Source of the DNA: Lophius americanus
Taxonomy: Eukaryota; Chordata; Actinopteri; Lophiiformes; Lophiidae
Assembly: GCA_037951165.1 (NCBI GenBank)
Contig: JBBDHG010000061.1
Location: forward strand, 2,323,001 to 2,387,000
DNA: 64,000 nt
Direction of reading: 5' to 3'
Both the position numbers and the translations under genes were made by a program. The notes under the pieces are model-generated. The model was not told the DNA's origin. It made no database searches and was given only the letters and a program-made list of their open reading frames with translations. Shown here piece after piece: positions 33,201-44,925 of the stretch; position 1 is the first letter of the stretch, and each line of letters starts with the position of its first letter.

Positions 33201-36200
33201 GGCATGTGTGGTGCGCGCGGGTGTTTGTGTGTCGGTGCGGTTGGCCATGTATGTTTACGCGGGTGTGTTACACACAGGGCACGGTGAGGTGGCAGAACCC
33301 ACGATCGCACAGATAAATACCGGCAAGAAGATGCAGCTATCTCTCAGTCGAGCTTGCTTGTGTGTGTGTGTGAGTTTTTCTGCGCGCGTGTAGTTGCGTG
33401 TGCAAGCGTGCGTGATGTAAGACAGTAAGATGAGGAGAAACAGAGAGCTTATGCTGAGCATTCAGGACCTCTCGTCGGAATTAATGTTGAAGAATTAGGG
33501 GAATCCTATTTTCAGGACATGACCCCAGCATCACACAGGACAGACTGGAGCGTCTGCGATTCGTGTTGGGTCCTGGAAAAAAAAAAATGAGTCCGCAGGA
33601 AGGCACACCTCTCCTCTCCTTTAAACCCGCGGTTGCTTTTAACCTGCAGCGCTTGGATGAGTCGTGGACACATCATCAGTATATTACACACCAAACTGCT
33701 TGATACTACTGATTATAAGCTCAGCCATGCACATTTTATTCCATAATATCTTTTATAATCCTGACTTCCGTTTGGTGTGCACAGGTGCGGTACTCCGCGC
33801 TTCAGCATCTGCATGTTTTGTGTGAATGCGTGAAGAGGGACTGATGCCTTAACTTCAAATGAGTTGTTGGACCATCCTGATCGGAGGGCCAGGCTCCTGC
33901 ATTTAATTCGCAAAAGTTCATTTTCCTGTATGTCATAACTATATAATAACACAATAATTATTTTTGTCTGAGTTTAAGCCATATATATTTACCACGTATA
34001 TACAACGCATTGGCATCTGTTTCTGTTCCGACCCATGAATTTACAGGATCGATATCCGTGTTGCAAAGGTTGAGCTCGACTGGACGTGAATCTTGTTCTA
34101 ATCTGGAGGTAATCTGTCCATATCCAGGATACATGGGATCTGAGTTCTGAGTAGGCGACAGGGGATGCGACTGTTAACATTTCGGGAAGGTGACATTGGG
34201 GGTCAAGGTCACAGTGAATTATGCTTGCTCTCTTGTAAGACCAGTATTTAATATGATTGCATTAAGTAGAAGAGAACATTTTTTCTTTGGAATCTCTTGT
34301 ACATTAACTCTCTGAAATAGATAAAGTAACAGCGCTGTAAAGGATTTGGGTCACGGGGATGGAGAAATTATTAATTGTGGGGCTTTCTAGTGATCAGATT
34401 CATGCCTCAATTCGGAATTTGTGTTCATACCTGTTGTTATAGAATCTATTTAAGCACTTTCACTTGAACAAATCTGATAAAACACAACCCATTGTTTTGC
34501 CTTTGGCTGTTAAAGATGTTTTTTTGGATATGAATTATGATGAGTGAAGATTTAAGTCATTTCAGGACTTCCGCATTCATTCTCAAAGTGTCAGGAGGCA
34601 GTGGAGTTATTCCAAAACACCTGCCAGTCAAACAGTAGGGCATTAGTGTGATACCCTGATCTTTAGTTCAGTGATATAAAACCCACTTTATCCTCTTCAG
34701 TTTATCGCTATGTGTTTAAGGCACTGGATAAACAAATACATTTGAATGAAAGCCCTGTCTTTAACCACTGTTTTCCCCATGAGTAGAGGAGGAATCCCAA
34801 ATGAGAGATAATTTGTGCTTGAATCCCTTGATCATTTGTTGTTGTTTCTTTGAAGTGCATGTGTGTGCATATGGGAGAGAGTGAGGACATTCGTTAATAG
34901 TCAGACATGATTAAGGCTATTCATGATTTAATGAATTGGTATGTGATGAGGTATCTTAGGGTACGTGGTGTATTTGACAGCTCCCACTGCAGCTCTCCCC
35001 TTCTCCCTCTTCCTCTCTCCCCAACCCTGAAGAGGATAATGCTAGGCTGCTTGTCATCTCTCAGTGCAAAACCTATTATTGTATAGGTTCCACACAGCAG
35101 GAAGATATGCCACCTCCTGAATGAAGTCTATCTAGCCGAAGCCATATCCCTGCACTCTGTAAATGACAGCTGTTTCAGCCCCTCTGGCCTGATGCCAGCT
35201 GGCATCATGACATCGTGGGACACTGAATCCCTGTTGCTGACTAGACCTGCACACTATATAGTGTGAACATGAAGTGTTGTGATGGAGGTTGTTGTTTACC
35301 AATAGCCCGAGTTGTTAACATATTATCCAGTGTCTCATGTGCCGGAGCCAGAGAAAACAGCCTGTTATGCAAATGTACTCTTACGTAAGAGCGAGGGGAT
35401 GAGCAGCAGGCGAGGGGAGATAGAGGCATAGAGCAAGAGAGAAAGAGGGCGATGTTTTAGAATACAGGAGTTGATGTAAGAGTAATGTGGGAGGAGAGTT
35501 GTGGAGGAGGACTGGGCAATCTCCTCTGCTAAAGTGAGTGATACATGCACTAGTTCTTGTTTGCTGTATGGATGCTTGTTTATCAAGGCGGCACTGTCTG
35601 TTTCCTGTCGCTTTGCTTGCCTGGTAGTCTGTCTGTTTTGAACTCTGATCTTGCTAGCCTACATACAAACCCCCACTGAGGGATGTGTTTATCCCCGCAG
35701 TGAGTCTAAGCTGCTAAAAGGCTGACCCTCCATCCCTCTGTACTTCCGTCCATTCCCTCCCTCGCCTCATCCTCCCATCCTGGTGTGGATCTTTGTACCA
35801 TAGCAGCGTGGGAAAGCTTCTGATAACAAGCGGCCTTGTGTGTGTGCTTGCAGAGCCACTGATTACACTGGAGAAACAACATGTTCTCTTTTTCTTTCCA
35901 ACTTCCACCTGCTTTTGTGGTGTCGGCGAATGTGCTAATTTTCACGCCCATTGTTTGACGGGAGGAACATGTGAAGTGCTGTGTACCTTATACCAATGCC
36001 ACAAAACTTCAAGAATCCTCTGTGGAGCCGCACCGGCTCAATATGCATCGCAGAGACTAGGTACACACATAGCTCCATTGTGGATTCATTGCTCCTTTTC
36101 CAAGGGATTTCCCATGATCAAAGCCAGTCTTTAGTTAGTCCAGGTGTTAAAAAAGTTAAAACAGAATGGAAGAGGGGAGTGGAAGGGAACATGTTCGGAT

Positions 36201-39049
36201 CCAAAGCTTACAAGCTTTTCATGGCACAGCAGAAATGTACCTCTCCAGAGCTGCTCCAGAAATTTACTGCCGCCTTATCACCGTCTTCTCTAAATTTGCA
36301 GAGTAAATTACTGCAATTTTAGAACTACTCTTATAGGTTTAATACAACCGCTACGCGAACCGATGAAATGAGGCAGGATGAGACCAGTCGTTGTTCAGCT
36401 TAATACATTAAATCACAGATGGTGCAAAAGGAACCTGGCTGATGGAACTCTCCAAGGCTATTATGAGCCTGCAAAACAGGTTGAAGGCACAGCCAATGAT
36501 GCATCACAGATTGCAATGCCAGCTAGATCGAGCACTGCCGTTTTACCGTACCATTAAGTTAATCAAAGGTGGAAGAAAAAGATGCAAGTTATTTCTTAAA
36601 TTATTTGTTCAGAATCTCAAGAACACTTTATTGGCACTGACAAGTTACGTTTTATTTAGAAAGCCATCTGCTTAGATTGACCAGCCGCCATCGCCAATCT
36701 TTTCAATTACAGTGACTTAGAGGATGTGGTGGATCCATGGAGTTAGAATTTTTTAATGTTACCTTTCTACTGAAATTTTAAGATTCTGATAGTTCAAAGG
36801 AGACAATTGGTGTAAATTTAGTAGTTAAATGTATTTGTTTGCTGCTGAAACCAAAAATCTACAATTCATTAACGGGACTCTGACAGACTGGCGACCAGGC
36901 AATCGAGGAAATGAGCCGTTATTGAAGCTTTTCAACACATTTAATATAAATCTGTCTCTTCATCAGTGAGTGTATTTGTGTTATTGTAATTAGACAATAC
37001 GAACAATTAAATAACTACTTTTTTTTATTTTTATGGTATTTAATCCTACGTATAAATTTCATGATCGTGACTGCCCTATATATTTATGTCAATGAATGGC
37101 TTTTGAAAAGTCAAGCTCCTGGAGATACAGTATAAGAGAGATAAACAGTCAGAGGTGCTCAAGGTTGATTTTAACCCTCCACTCGTAGCAGAATGGAAAA
37201 AGCAAATAGTGATGGAAATATGAAATTTACAATATGTTTCCTCCATCTCTTTTTATACTTATGAAAGGAGGCAACTTAAATGATTATGCAGAATAATTAA
37301 ATAATAAAATAATCTAGATCCGATGTTTTAACCTGCTTGTGTGTGAACTTGCAGATTTGACGCTGGTGGATTTGACTGAGCATCTCCAGGGATTGCATTA
37401 GCATCAGACCAAATCTAGGAAACATAATTCATACATAAGGGATAATGTATTTAATTATTTACTAGAAATCACATCATGTGAAGGCTGGCTTCAGATACCG
37501 AAAATCATAAAGTCTGTAATACACAAATATGTTTTTGTGGATAATCAATAGAGAATAAATGGGTATTTTTTATTTTGGCCCAAAGCGAAAGAATGGGTAG
37601 ATATAATGCAGCTTATCTTGGAGAACGATGAGAGTATGAGGCCACAGGTGGATTCAGCTGCTTCAGCAGCAGCAGATAGCAAGTTTGCATCCTAAATAGA
37701 CCTCCCAGTAGTTGCACGGGCCTGCAAGATCAGCTAACACATGAGCTGACGGTGCATTTTCTTCAAAGTGAGCATGTGGCTATTTATATATCAGCATGTG
37801 AACTAATATGCATTTATTGATGAGGGGCTTATCGCTATGAAAGCGTACGCTTCTCTATTAATTTGATACGATGCTCTAGAGAAACTTGGTATTACCCTTT
37901 TGTTCAAGTTGTCTGATCTGTCCTGATTGACAAGCAGACTTCCAAGACGTTTGCCATTTTTCCCCACTCGACTCAAACTTCAGCAATTAGATATAATCAA
38001 TAGAAACATAAGCGCTGGCATGAGGTAAGACGCAGACTGTGTTATTTGGATTGAGTGTGTCAGCCTGTGTGTAAGCGTGCGTGCATATGTGATGTCTTTA
38101 TTAGCATTGAATTCCAAAGGATTAGCGAGTGGCTAATCTGAGGCTCCAGTCTTTGACAAGCCATGTGTCACTAATCTCAAACACTATGGAATAAAAAAGA
38201 CACAAACACTGGCACCTTTGTGGATTAAAGCTCATCATGCAGACAGCTAGTACTGTCATCTTTCACTTTCACAACTAGAAATAAAGTTGAAACTGAAGCA
38301 AATGAGACCTTAGAAAAAGCTCAGTGCCTTGGTGTTGTCTGATTTCTCATACAAACACACACAAATAGAAACACTCTTAGCAATAAGCAAACAAATGAAT
38401 TAGGTTGATTTAACCTGCACTCTCAGTTTAACCTAATGTGCGCCAAAAGTTCACGCACCCCCTCTTAACAACCCTTAGCCTAGATAATGTTCTTTTTGTT
38501 ATGTGCCCTTTCATCTGACAGCTCCCTTTCATAGAATACCCCGGTGGCTGGAGTCTGGAGACTTCTCGGTAACTTGTTTCAGTAATTATTTTTTTCCGCA
38601 CAGATAAAGATATGGACAGCCGTGACTTTGCCGACTTCCTTGGCTCTCCTGCCCCAACTGTGATATCGTTTTGAAAATCTGCTTTCATTTTCTTTCTGTT
38701 TCTGTTCTTGACAGAAAATTCAACCAAAGCAAAGAAAGTCTGTTTTAGTTTAAAAAAAACTCTTTTATACACATAGCCGTATTGTGTTTGCACACCAGAA
38801 ATATACAATCTCGCGAGCACAGAGAATGTGTGAAAGACACGGCAGAGAGAAATCAGCAGACACATGTTTGGTTTTTGGGGGCTACTTTTTGGTGGACTAA
38901 ACGTAAGATGGAAAGTAGAAATTGTGGCATTTTTTAAGGCTTCATCTGCTGTTTTTATTACCCAGATTGTCCCTCCACATACACAGGGATTTCTCTCAAA
39001 TTCACAAGAAATATGTTGAAAGAGGTTGAATTACTGGGTTTGAAGCAAT
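33201..39049. other. Proximal intron 1, mostly unique sequence
   Basis: Unusually poor in recognisable repeats for this window. The segment 34970-35720 has several pyrimidine- and purine-rich tracts and is less AT-biased. An open frame at 35793-36134 (113 codons) contains a cysteine-rich run (S-T-C-F-C-G-V-G-E-C then H-C-L-T-G-G-T-C), but no family is recognised and no exon signals are convincing. This is the best place in the window to expect promoter-proximal enhancers, though sequence alone does not show one. Confidence 0.4.
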
Positions 39050-40012
39050 GTCTACGTAGGTGATGACACGACCTGAGGATACGTTGAAGAAAATTGCCCA
39101 TAGCACACTGCTTCCCTTGCTTGTTCTCTGCCCACAGTGCATCCTGTTGTCATCTCTTCCAAAAGGTACAAGGGTCGCACGCACCCCGATTGTCAACCTG
39201 ATGCAAATTAAATCAGGATTCATCGGAGCAGACCACCTTTTTCATTGCTCTTTGGCAAGTGGAAAAAGTGGAAAAATGTCAGCATTAACACCGGTCAGCA
39301 TCTACGCAGCCACATACGCTGCAAGCTGAGGTACAATTTGTTTTGTTCTGACACCTTTCTATCAGAATTAATATTAACTATTTTAGCAACTAATGCTACA
39401 GTTACTGTTGTGTAGTATCGCTCAGATTTGGTCCCCTGGTGCATCAGTGAGCCTTTAGTGCCCATAAGCCTTTTCACCAGTTGTCCTCCAGTAGACCTGT
39501 TTTGCAGGTTCTACCGGGGGCGAGATGATTATGGCCAAAATGATAATCCCTATTGTTTGGGTCAATATTGAGTTCTGATTATTTATACTGGCACTTATTC
39601 TTTGATTTAAGGATTTAATGTCAGACTCGTTTACGGCTCCATTGTTGCGTTGACCTTAAGACAGAGGTCGTAGCCACTGTACAGCTCTGAGGTCCCTGTG
39701 AGATTCCACATTGTGCAGACAGCGCAGGGAATGCCACTTCGGAAAAATAATTGCGTGAGGAGATTACACAAGTTTTGTCTTTTGTGATCGCTAGTTTTCT
39801 GACATCTTCATCACTCACAGTGCTCATTACTGGTGGCACAGTTTTTTGCCAAATGGAATGTGGATCCAGTGGTTGTTTGAGAGCTGCCCCTATTTTCCCT
39901 GCTTCCCTACGCAATATATCCTCCCCTCTGACAGGTGCCATCGTAAGGAGATAATCAAAGTAACGCTTACTTCACCTGTCAGTGGTTATAGCTGATTAGT
40001 GTATATCCAATT
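39050..40012 (-). mobile_element. Decayed Tc1-like DNA transposon with internal foreign segment
   Basis: 39080-39480 matches the reverse complement of Tc1-like transposase text (blocks near 39085-39170, TTCTGACACCTTTCTATCAG at 39348-39367, and GTGCATCAGTGAGCCTTTAG). The terminal part, GACAGGTGCCATCGTAAGGA then CACCTGTCAGTGGTTATAGC and TGATTAGTGTATAT, reappears at 39931-40010. Between about 39500 and 39900 the sequence no longer follows the element and may be an insertion or a heavily diverged stretch. No intact frame survives. Confidence 0.72.
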
Positions 40013-40379
40013 CCAGAATAGCATCCGTTAAAATTTTACTTTAACCTGGCCCAGCTCCTTTAAAAAGGCATACAGAAAAAGACTCAACATAGTTATTACC
40101 ACTTAACTTCTGCCAACCTCACCACAAAAGTTAAATCTGAAATCCACTGGCCATGGAAAAAATACATATAGCGTGAGATTTATCATTTTATATTCCATTG
40201 CTCTAATAAGATTTGTTACGTTAAATGAAGTATTATTCTTCCCTCCGCAGTCAAGGTCCTGATATCATGCATTTGAAAGTCCTATTTTGTTATTTTTCCT
40301 CTGAAACTGTTAAAAATCCTCCACATCAATGACAGCATATTCAGATCTCCAGTCTACATTAGGTGGTTTTGAATGGACA

Positions 40380-41020
40380 GCCTAATCCGATTAGATTCGG
40401 AAGAGGCTTCTAATCGGAAGAAAATGCTGCATGTAATCATCCTTTTCCGAACATTTCCGAATCAGATTTCATTCATTTGCAAGGAGATAGTCTAAATCCT
40501 TTCGGAAAGCCTTTTCGATAGCCAGTCGCTGCATGTAAACGCTGTATCGGAATGTTTTCTCTTTGAGTTGTATCTGCGCATGCCCAGCGTCGGGACATAA
40601 TGCTCTGCCGAGTTTATTCATCGCTGCGACGCATTTTAAAGACGCCGACTTCAAAACAGTACCGATCTGCATCGGAGAGGAATTAATTCATTGCAACTTT
40701 GAAAGACTTTAACATATTTGCATGGTTAGATGGGCGAAAAGTCACTTCCGCGCATATCCCTCTCTGTCGCATTCTTCTTCTGGGCGCATGTTGGCGGTTG
40801 GCACCTAACCCACCGAAGGATTATTGCCATCTTATGAACGGGAGTGTGGATCGTCTGCGCATGTCTGAAAGCGTTTCCACTTATGTGAGTGGATGTGTAA
40901 TCGAGGTGCAGGTAAACACCGGGTCGGAAAAGATCACAAGTCATGTAAACAGGCGGTCGACATTGCAATTCGGAAAGGTTTAATTCGGAAAGGAGAAAAG
41001 TATCCCATGTAAACCCACCT
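40380..41020. mobile_element. MITE-like non-autonomous DNA transposon
   Basis: Subterminal text is mirrored: CATCCTTTTCCGAACATTTC with CGAATCAG near the left end, and the reverse complement of CAATTCGGAAAGG/TTAATTCGGAAAGG near the right. 'CATGTAAAC' motifs occur at both sides (about 40533 and 40943, 41011), and GCGCATGCCCAGCG is mirrored by CTGCGCATGTCTG in the middle. It encodes no transposase. A 94-codon frame within it is incidental. The superfamily is unassigned. Confidence 0.55.
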
Positions 41021-43460
41021 ACTGGGTGATTTCACCCAGGTGGCTCTTCTTCTTTTTCTCAGTGTCTTCTTCTTTTCCTCTTCTGTTTATTGTCACATCC
41101 AGTGAACACAGCAAATTTATCATGGACATAAAGTTTTTTATTTCTACAATTTACTTTTAAATTATCTTCACAATGCCGCTGTTATGCTATATCTGCATAA
41201 CTCGTTCCGAATGTATGCTGCTATGCCAAATTTAGATGTTATGGCACTTTAATATTGTGAAAAACATTGCCTTAGTGTTTTGCTTAACTTCTAGTTAGAC
41301 AATAACAACACGGAGTTATGTCATAATACTAATTGAAAAGCCGGATTTACTGCTTCCACAAATATAAATATGTGCATTTGTTTTTATCACTGTGGTCTCA
41401 AAGGAAGCCTAGGAGTAGTCAAAGCTAATTGAAATATAATTCCCTCAAGACACATGTTCTTGTTAATTGGGTCTGGACTGTGTGTGTGTGTATGTGTGTA
41501 TTTATATTCATATTATATTATCGCCAGAAGTCCCTTTCTAGTCCCTTGTCTAAGAATCAGCCTGAGGGTTCCCACACACCTTTATTCATTGTTTGAAAGC
41601 TATTATACACTCTTTTGCGTGAGCACCAGCTCTGCCCACATCCAGTATAGGAGATTTATGCAGTGATGTCGGCCTGAGCTCATATTAAACTCTTCCTTAA
41701 ACTGTGGCTGGTTAGATCAAATGTCTTACTGCTGGGTGGTTTTTTCGGTTCTTATGTTTCAGAGGAGTGCGGATAATTGGTGGAACAATAGGGGTCCAGA
41801 TGGGAGAAAAAGTAGGATCTTTTTAAAACTGTGTGAATATGGGTGCACAGGTTTCTCTGTGAAACTAATATTTATAAAACCTGTAATTAACTGATTGCTT
41901 TTGAGAACGGGTGTGAAATTTCATCCTACTGAAAACGTTACACAACCGCGCACCATTCATCACCTACACACTCTCACAGCCACACTGTGCGATATATAGA
42001 CATGGGCATTAAAGCATGCTTATACCTGCTTACATTAAAGCATGAACGATGCATTAAAACCACTTCATGCCGCGGCTGTCGCGTGTCCTATACTACATTT
42101 CTGTTACAGTCCATATCCTTTCTGCCAGTATGGATCCTGTTTTCTAGTTCTCAAATCCTGTAATGGTTCTAAGTTTGGACTCTGGCTGCTTTCTGTGGAG
42201 ATTGCTCCAGGTCTGGTGTAGAAGGGAGGGAAGATAGAGTCAAGTGAGACAATTTATAACAGTTAAAAACCAAATGAACTGAGACCCTTGGCTTGGGAGA
42301 GTGAGCGGCAGCATACATAATGTGCCTTAGGGATCTCTTCTCCTCATTGTGCTGTGCACACTGTGTGTGTATTTGTCCAGGCTAGCACACACATAGCACA
42401 CAGAAACACACCGCACACACCATCTGTCTCTGTTTGCCACATTGCAGATCCATTATATGCTCCACAACATTATTCCCCCGTCCTAAGTGGCACACACCCT
42501 TGAGCTTACTTCCACTATCCTACTCAGTGGGACTTTGACAATTTGTTACCACATACACATCTTTGTTAAAGATGCTGTTTCCAGCTGGATTCTAGCGCAT
42601 ATCTTCATGCTCCATTTGGGTTTATTTGTGAGTTGGTTTTTCACATTGATGCTTTGAAATTTTACAAGCCTATTTTCTTGTTCCTTCTTCTTCATGGGGG
42701 ACTTTGTGAGATAAGATATCGTCCAATGGTTCAACACTGGACTTCAATAATCCTCCCCCAGAATTATTAATTCTTGCATTTTGGCGCACAGATTTAACAC
42801 ACACACTAACATGCCGCATGAATCTGGGAAAGGTCCGGATCACTGGTTTTATTGCTAACTCATCTCCACTTCTAATCAAAAAGCTTCCCAAGCCCTGAAC
42901 CTCCTGCTGAGGAAACAAAGAAGTTATTATGTTTTTAAATGGTCTCCAATTACGGGTAATTTCACTGCCTATCTTAAAGCTATTTGTTTTTCTCTCACTT
43001 TGCTCCAGTTGGGTAGAACAGGCATTGTGTTTGCAAAAACAACGAGTAGACAAGTTAGACATTCAGCAGATGCATTCTTTTGGAACACAGACTGTACTCC
43101 CTCTCTGCCTCTCTTCATCTCCTATCCTTGGAAATGGGAAACACAGTTAACTAAATGCCTTTTTTATCTTCCTCATTAGTGATTGTCTCACACTGCACTC
43201 CATTACTCAGTCCATCACTCCCCTATAGCTCACAACTCACTGGCTTCCACTCACAGAAGTGAGTGAAAATCCTCATGTAGTTTTGTATTAAGTAAGTCTT
43301 AATAGCGATTAGAACATTAATATACTTCATGTAAACATGTCAAATCACAGGACTGCTGTTTGCTGATTTAGAGAGTTTCAGCCTGTCATTTAACGATGCT
43401 ACATTCCACAATGAAAAGGCAGGACCTGCAACTGCTATGGCACTTCACTATTTAAATGAG
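41021..43460. other. Unassigned intronic DNA
   Basis: Only a short (TG)n run near 41480-41495 and scattered CA-rich text near 42385-42420 were noted. A 130-codon minus-strand frame (42670-43062) shows no motif and is not called. Confidence 0.4.
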
Positions 43461-43862
43461 CATCCATAACATTATAACCACCGACAGGTGAAATGAACAA
43501 CATGGATTATGTCTTCACAATGGCACCTGTCAGTGGATTGGACATATTGAAGGTAGCAAGTGAACGTTTTGTCTTTGAAATTGATGTAGGAAAAACAAGA
43601 TGGCATAAGGATCTGAGCCTCTTTGACAAGAGCCAAATTGTGATGGCTATACAACTGGGTCAGAGCACCTCCGAAACTGCAGGACTTGATGGTCTTGATA
43701 TTCTGATAGTGTCAGAACACACAGTGCATCTTAGCTTATCTTACGTGCAGATAGCTTAGATTGTCCTTGCTGTTCCGTGCTCACTGTTGAAAGCTCCTAC
43801 AATGGACACGTCCACATCAGGGCTGAACCCTAGCGCAATAATATTGTTATGACTGATTAGTG
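43461..43862 (+). mobile_element. Internally deleted Tc1-like element
   Basis: The left end, CATCCATAACATTATAACCA with CCGACAGGTG, and the right end, AATATTGTTATGACTGATTAG, are the inverted termini of the family also seen at 966, 39050, 47800 and 56510. Inside are the 5' transposase text (ATGGCACCTGTCAGTGG at about 43519, GATCTGAGCCTCTTTGACAA, AATTGTGATGGCTATACAAC, CTGGGTCAGAGCACCTCCGA) and then a jump to GTGTCAGAACACACAGTGCA and CCTACAATGGACACGT. The middle and the entire 3' half, including the catalytic DDE region, are missing. At about 400 bp it has the structure of a MITE derived from Tc1. Confidence 0.85.
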
Positions 43863-44696
43863 ATCTGCCCATGTGCTAAGTCAAGCACCGCTGGAAGCAT
43901 CTTGATGATTTTGATTTCAGTCTTAATCTGTGTGCTGGCCGGTGCAGTATTTACATGTTTTTTGTTTTGTATCTTCCTCTTCTTCTTCTTTTGTCTATTC
44001 CCTTCTGGGGATGCCACAGCAGATCAACAGAAAGTTATAAGCATAAATAAACCAGAATATTAATCAGCGTAACATTGCAAATTGTTATTACCCATTTTTG
44101 TTTTTATTGTATCCTGTCTTTGTAGAAACTGACCAACTTAAAAATTGGAGTATTTGAGTCAAACAATTAAAAAGATGAGGGTATATGTTTTGTGCGACTC
44201 AATTCTATTTATTTATCCTCTTGTTTAAGAAGACATCAAATGTATTTAATAGGATTTTATTTCATTTTTGACCTACAATTTCACATTTCACTTTCTCTCT
44301 GCTTCCCTTTGGAAGTTCCTGTTATGGCTACGATCCCATTCTGGTTTGCGAGTGGCAAATGCTGACACAGTATGTGTATCCGCTTCAAATGGACCTGGTA
44401 ATGCTAATCTGTGCTAATCCTTCGAGGAGCGCCCTCAGAGCAATATTATTATGCTGCTCTGTAGTCCAGATGGATAGTGCAAGAGAGAGTACAACAGAAT
44501 ACTGAAGGGAGCTACGAACATAGCAAATATCAAATCATAGCAGAAATTGTCACACCAGTGGTCACCTTCCACTTCACACACTCACACACACACTGTTGTG
44601 GACATGGGCTATTAGTGAAGAGATAGGCCCAAAATCTCCCGGTCATGGTAGCAGTAATGAGACAGTGTTCACCACAGTTACACTGAGCTGGTAATT
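43863..44696. other. Unassigned intronic DNA
   Basis: No repeat was recognised. 44330-44480 is non-repetitive and contains homeodomain-type AT-core text (GGTAATGCTAATC), which makes it a mild candidate for conserved non-coding sequence. No exon was seen. Confidence 0.3.
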
Positions 44697-44702
44697 GGTG
44701 CC

Positions 44703-44736
<34 letters not shown>

Positions 44737-44817
44737 TTGTCTTTCTCTCTCTGTCTCTCTCTTTGTCTTTCTCTCTCTCTTTGTCTCTCTCTCTCACTCT
44801 CTCTCCCTCTCTCTCTT

Positions 44818-44877
<60 letters not shown>

Positions 44878-44925
44878 TCTTTCTCTCTTTGTTTCTTTCT
44901 GTCTCTCTCTCTCTGCTTTGCTGTT
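44697..44925. repeat. (CT)n polypyrimidine tract
   Basis: About 230 bases of CT dinucleotides interrupted by TTT, GTC and CC on the + strand, with a purely GA-type complement. Such mirror-repeat-rich homopyrimidine tracts can form triplex (H-)DNA. All three strand frames are open only because of the dinucleotide period (Ser-Leu or Arg-Glu repeats). Confidence 0.96.

Noticed and set aside
33197..33393. Continuation of the cadm2 frame to 33393
   Set aside because: A strong splice donor at 33197 and loss of similarity to CADM2 beyond residue 20 indicate intron; the downstream residues come from TG-rich sequence.
38428..38865. 145-codon minus-strand frame
   Set aside because: No recognisable domain, biased low-information composition, and no splice or promoter context.
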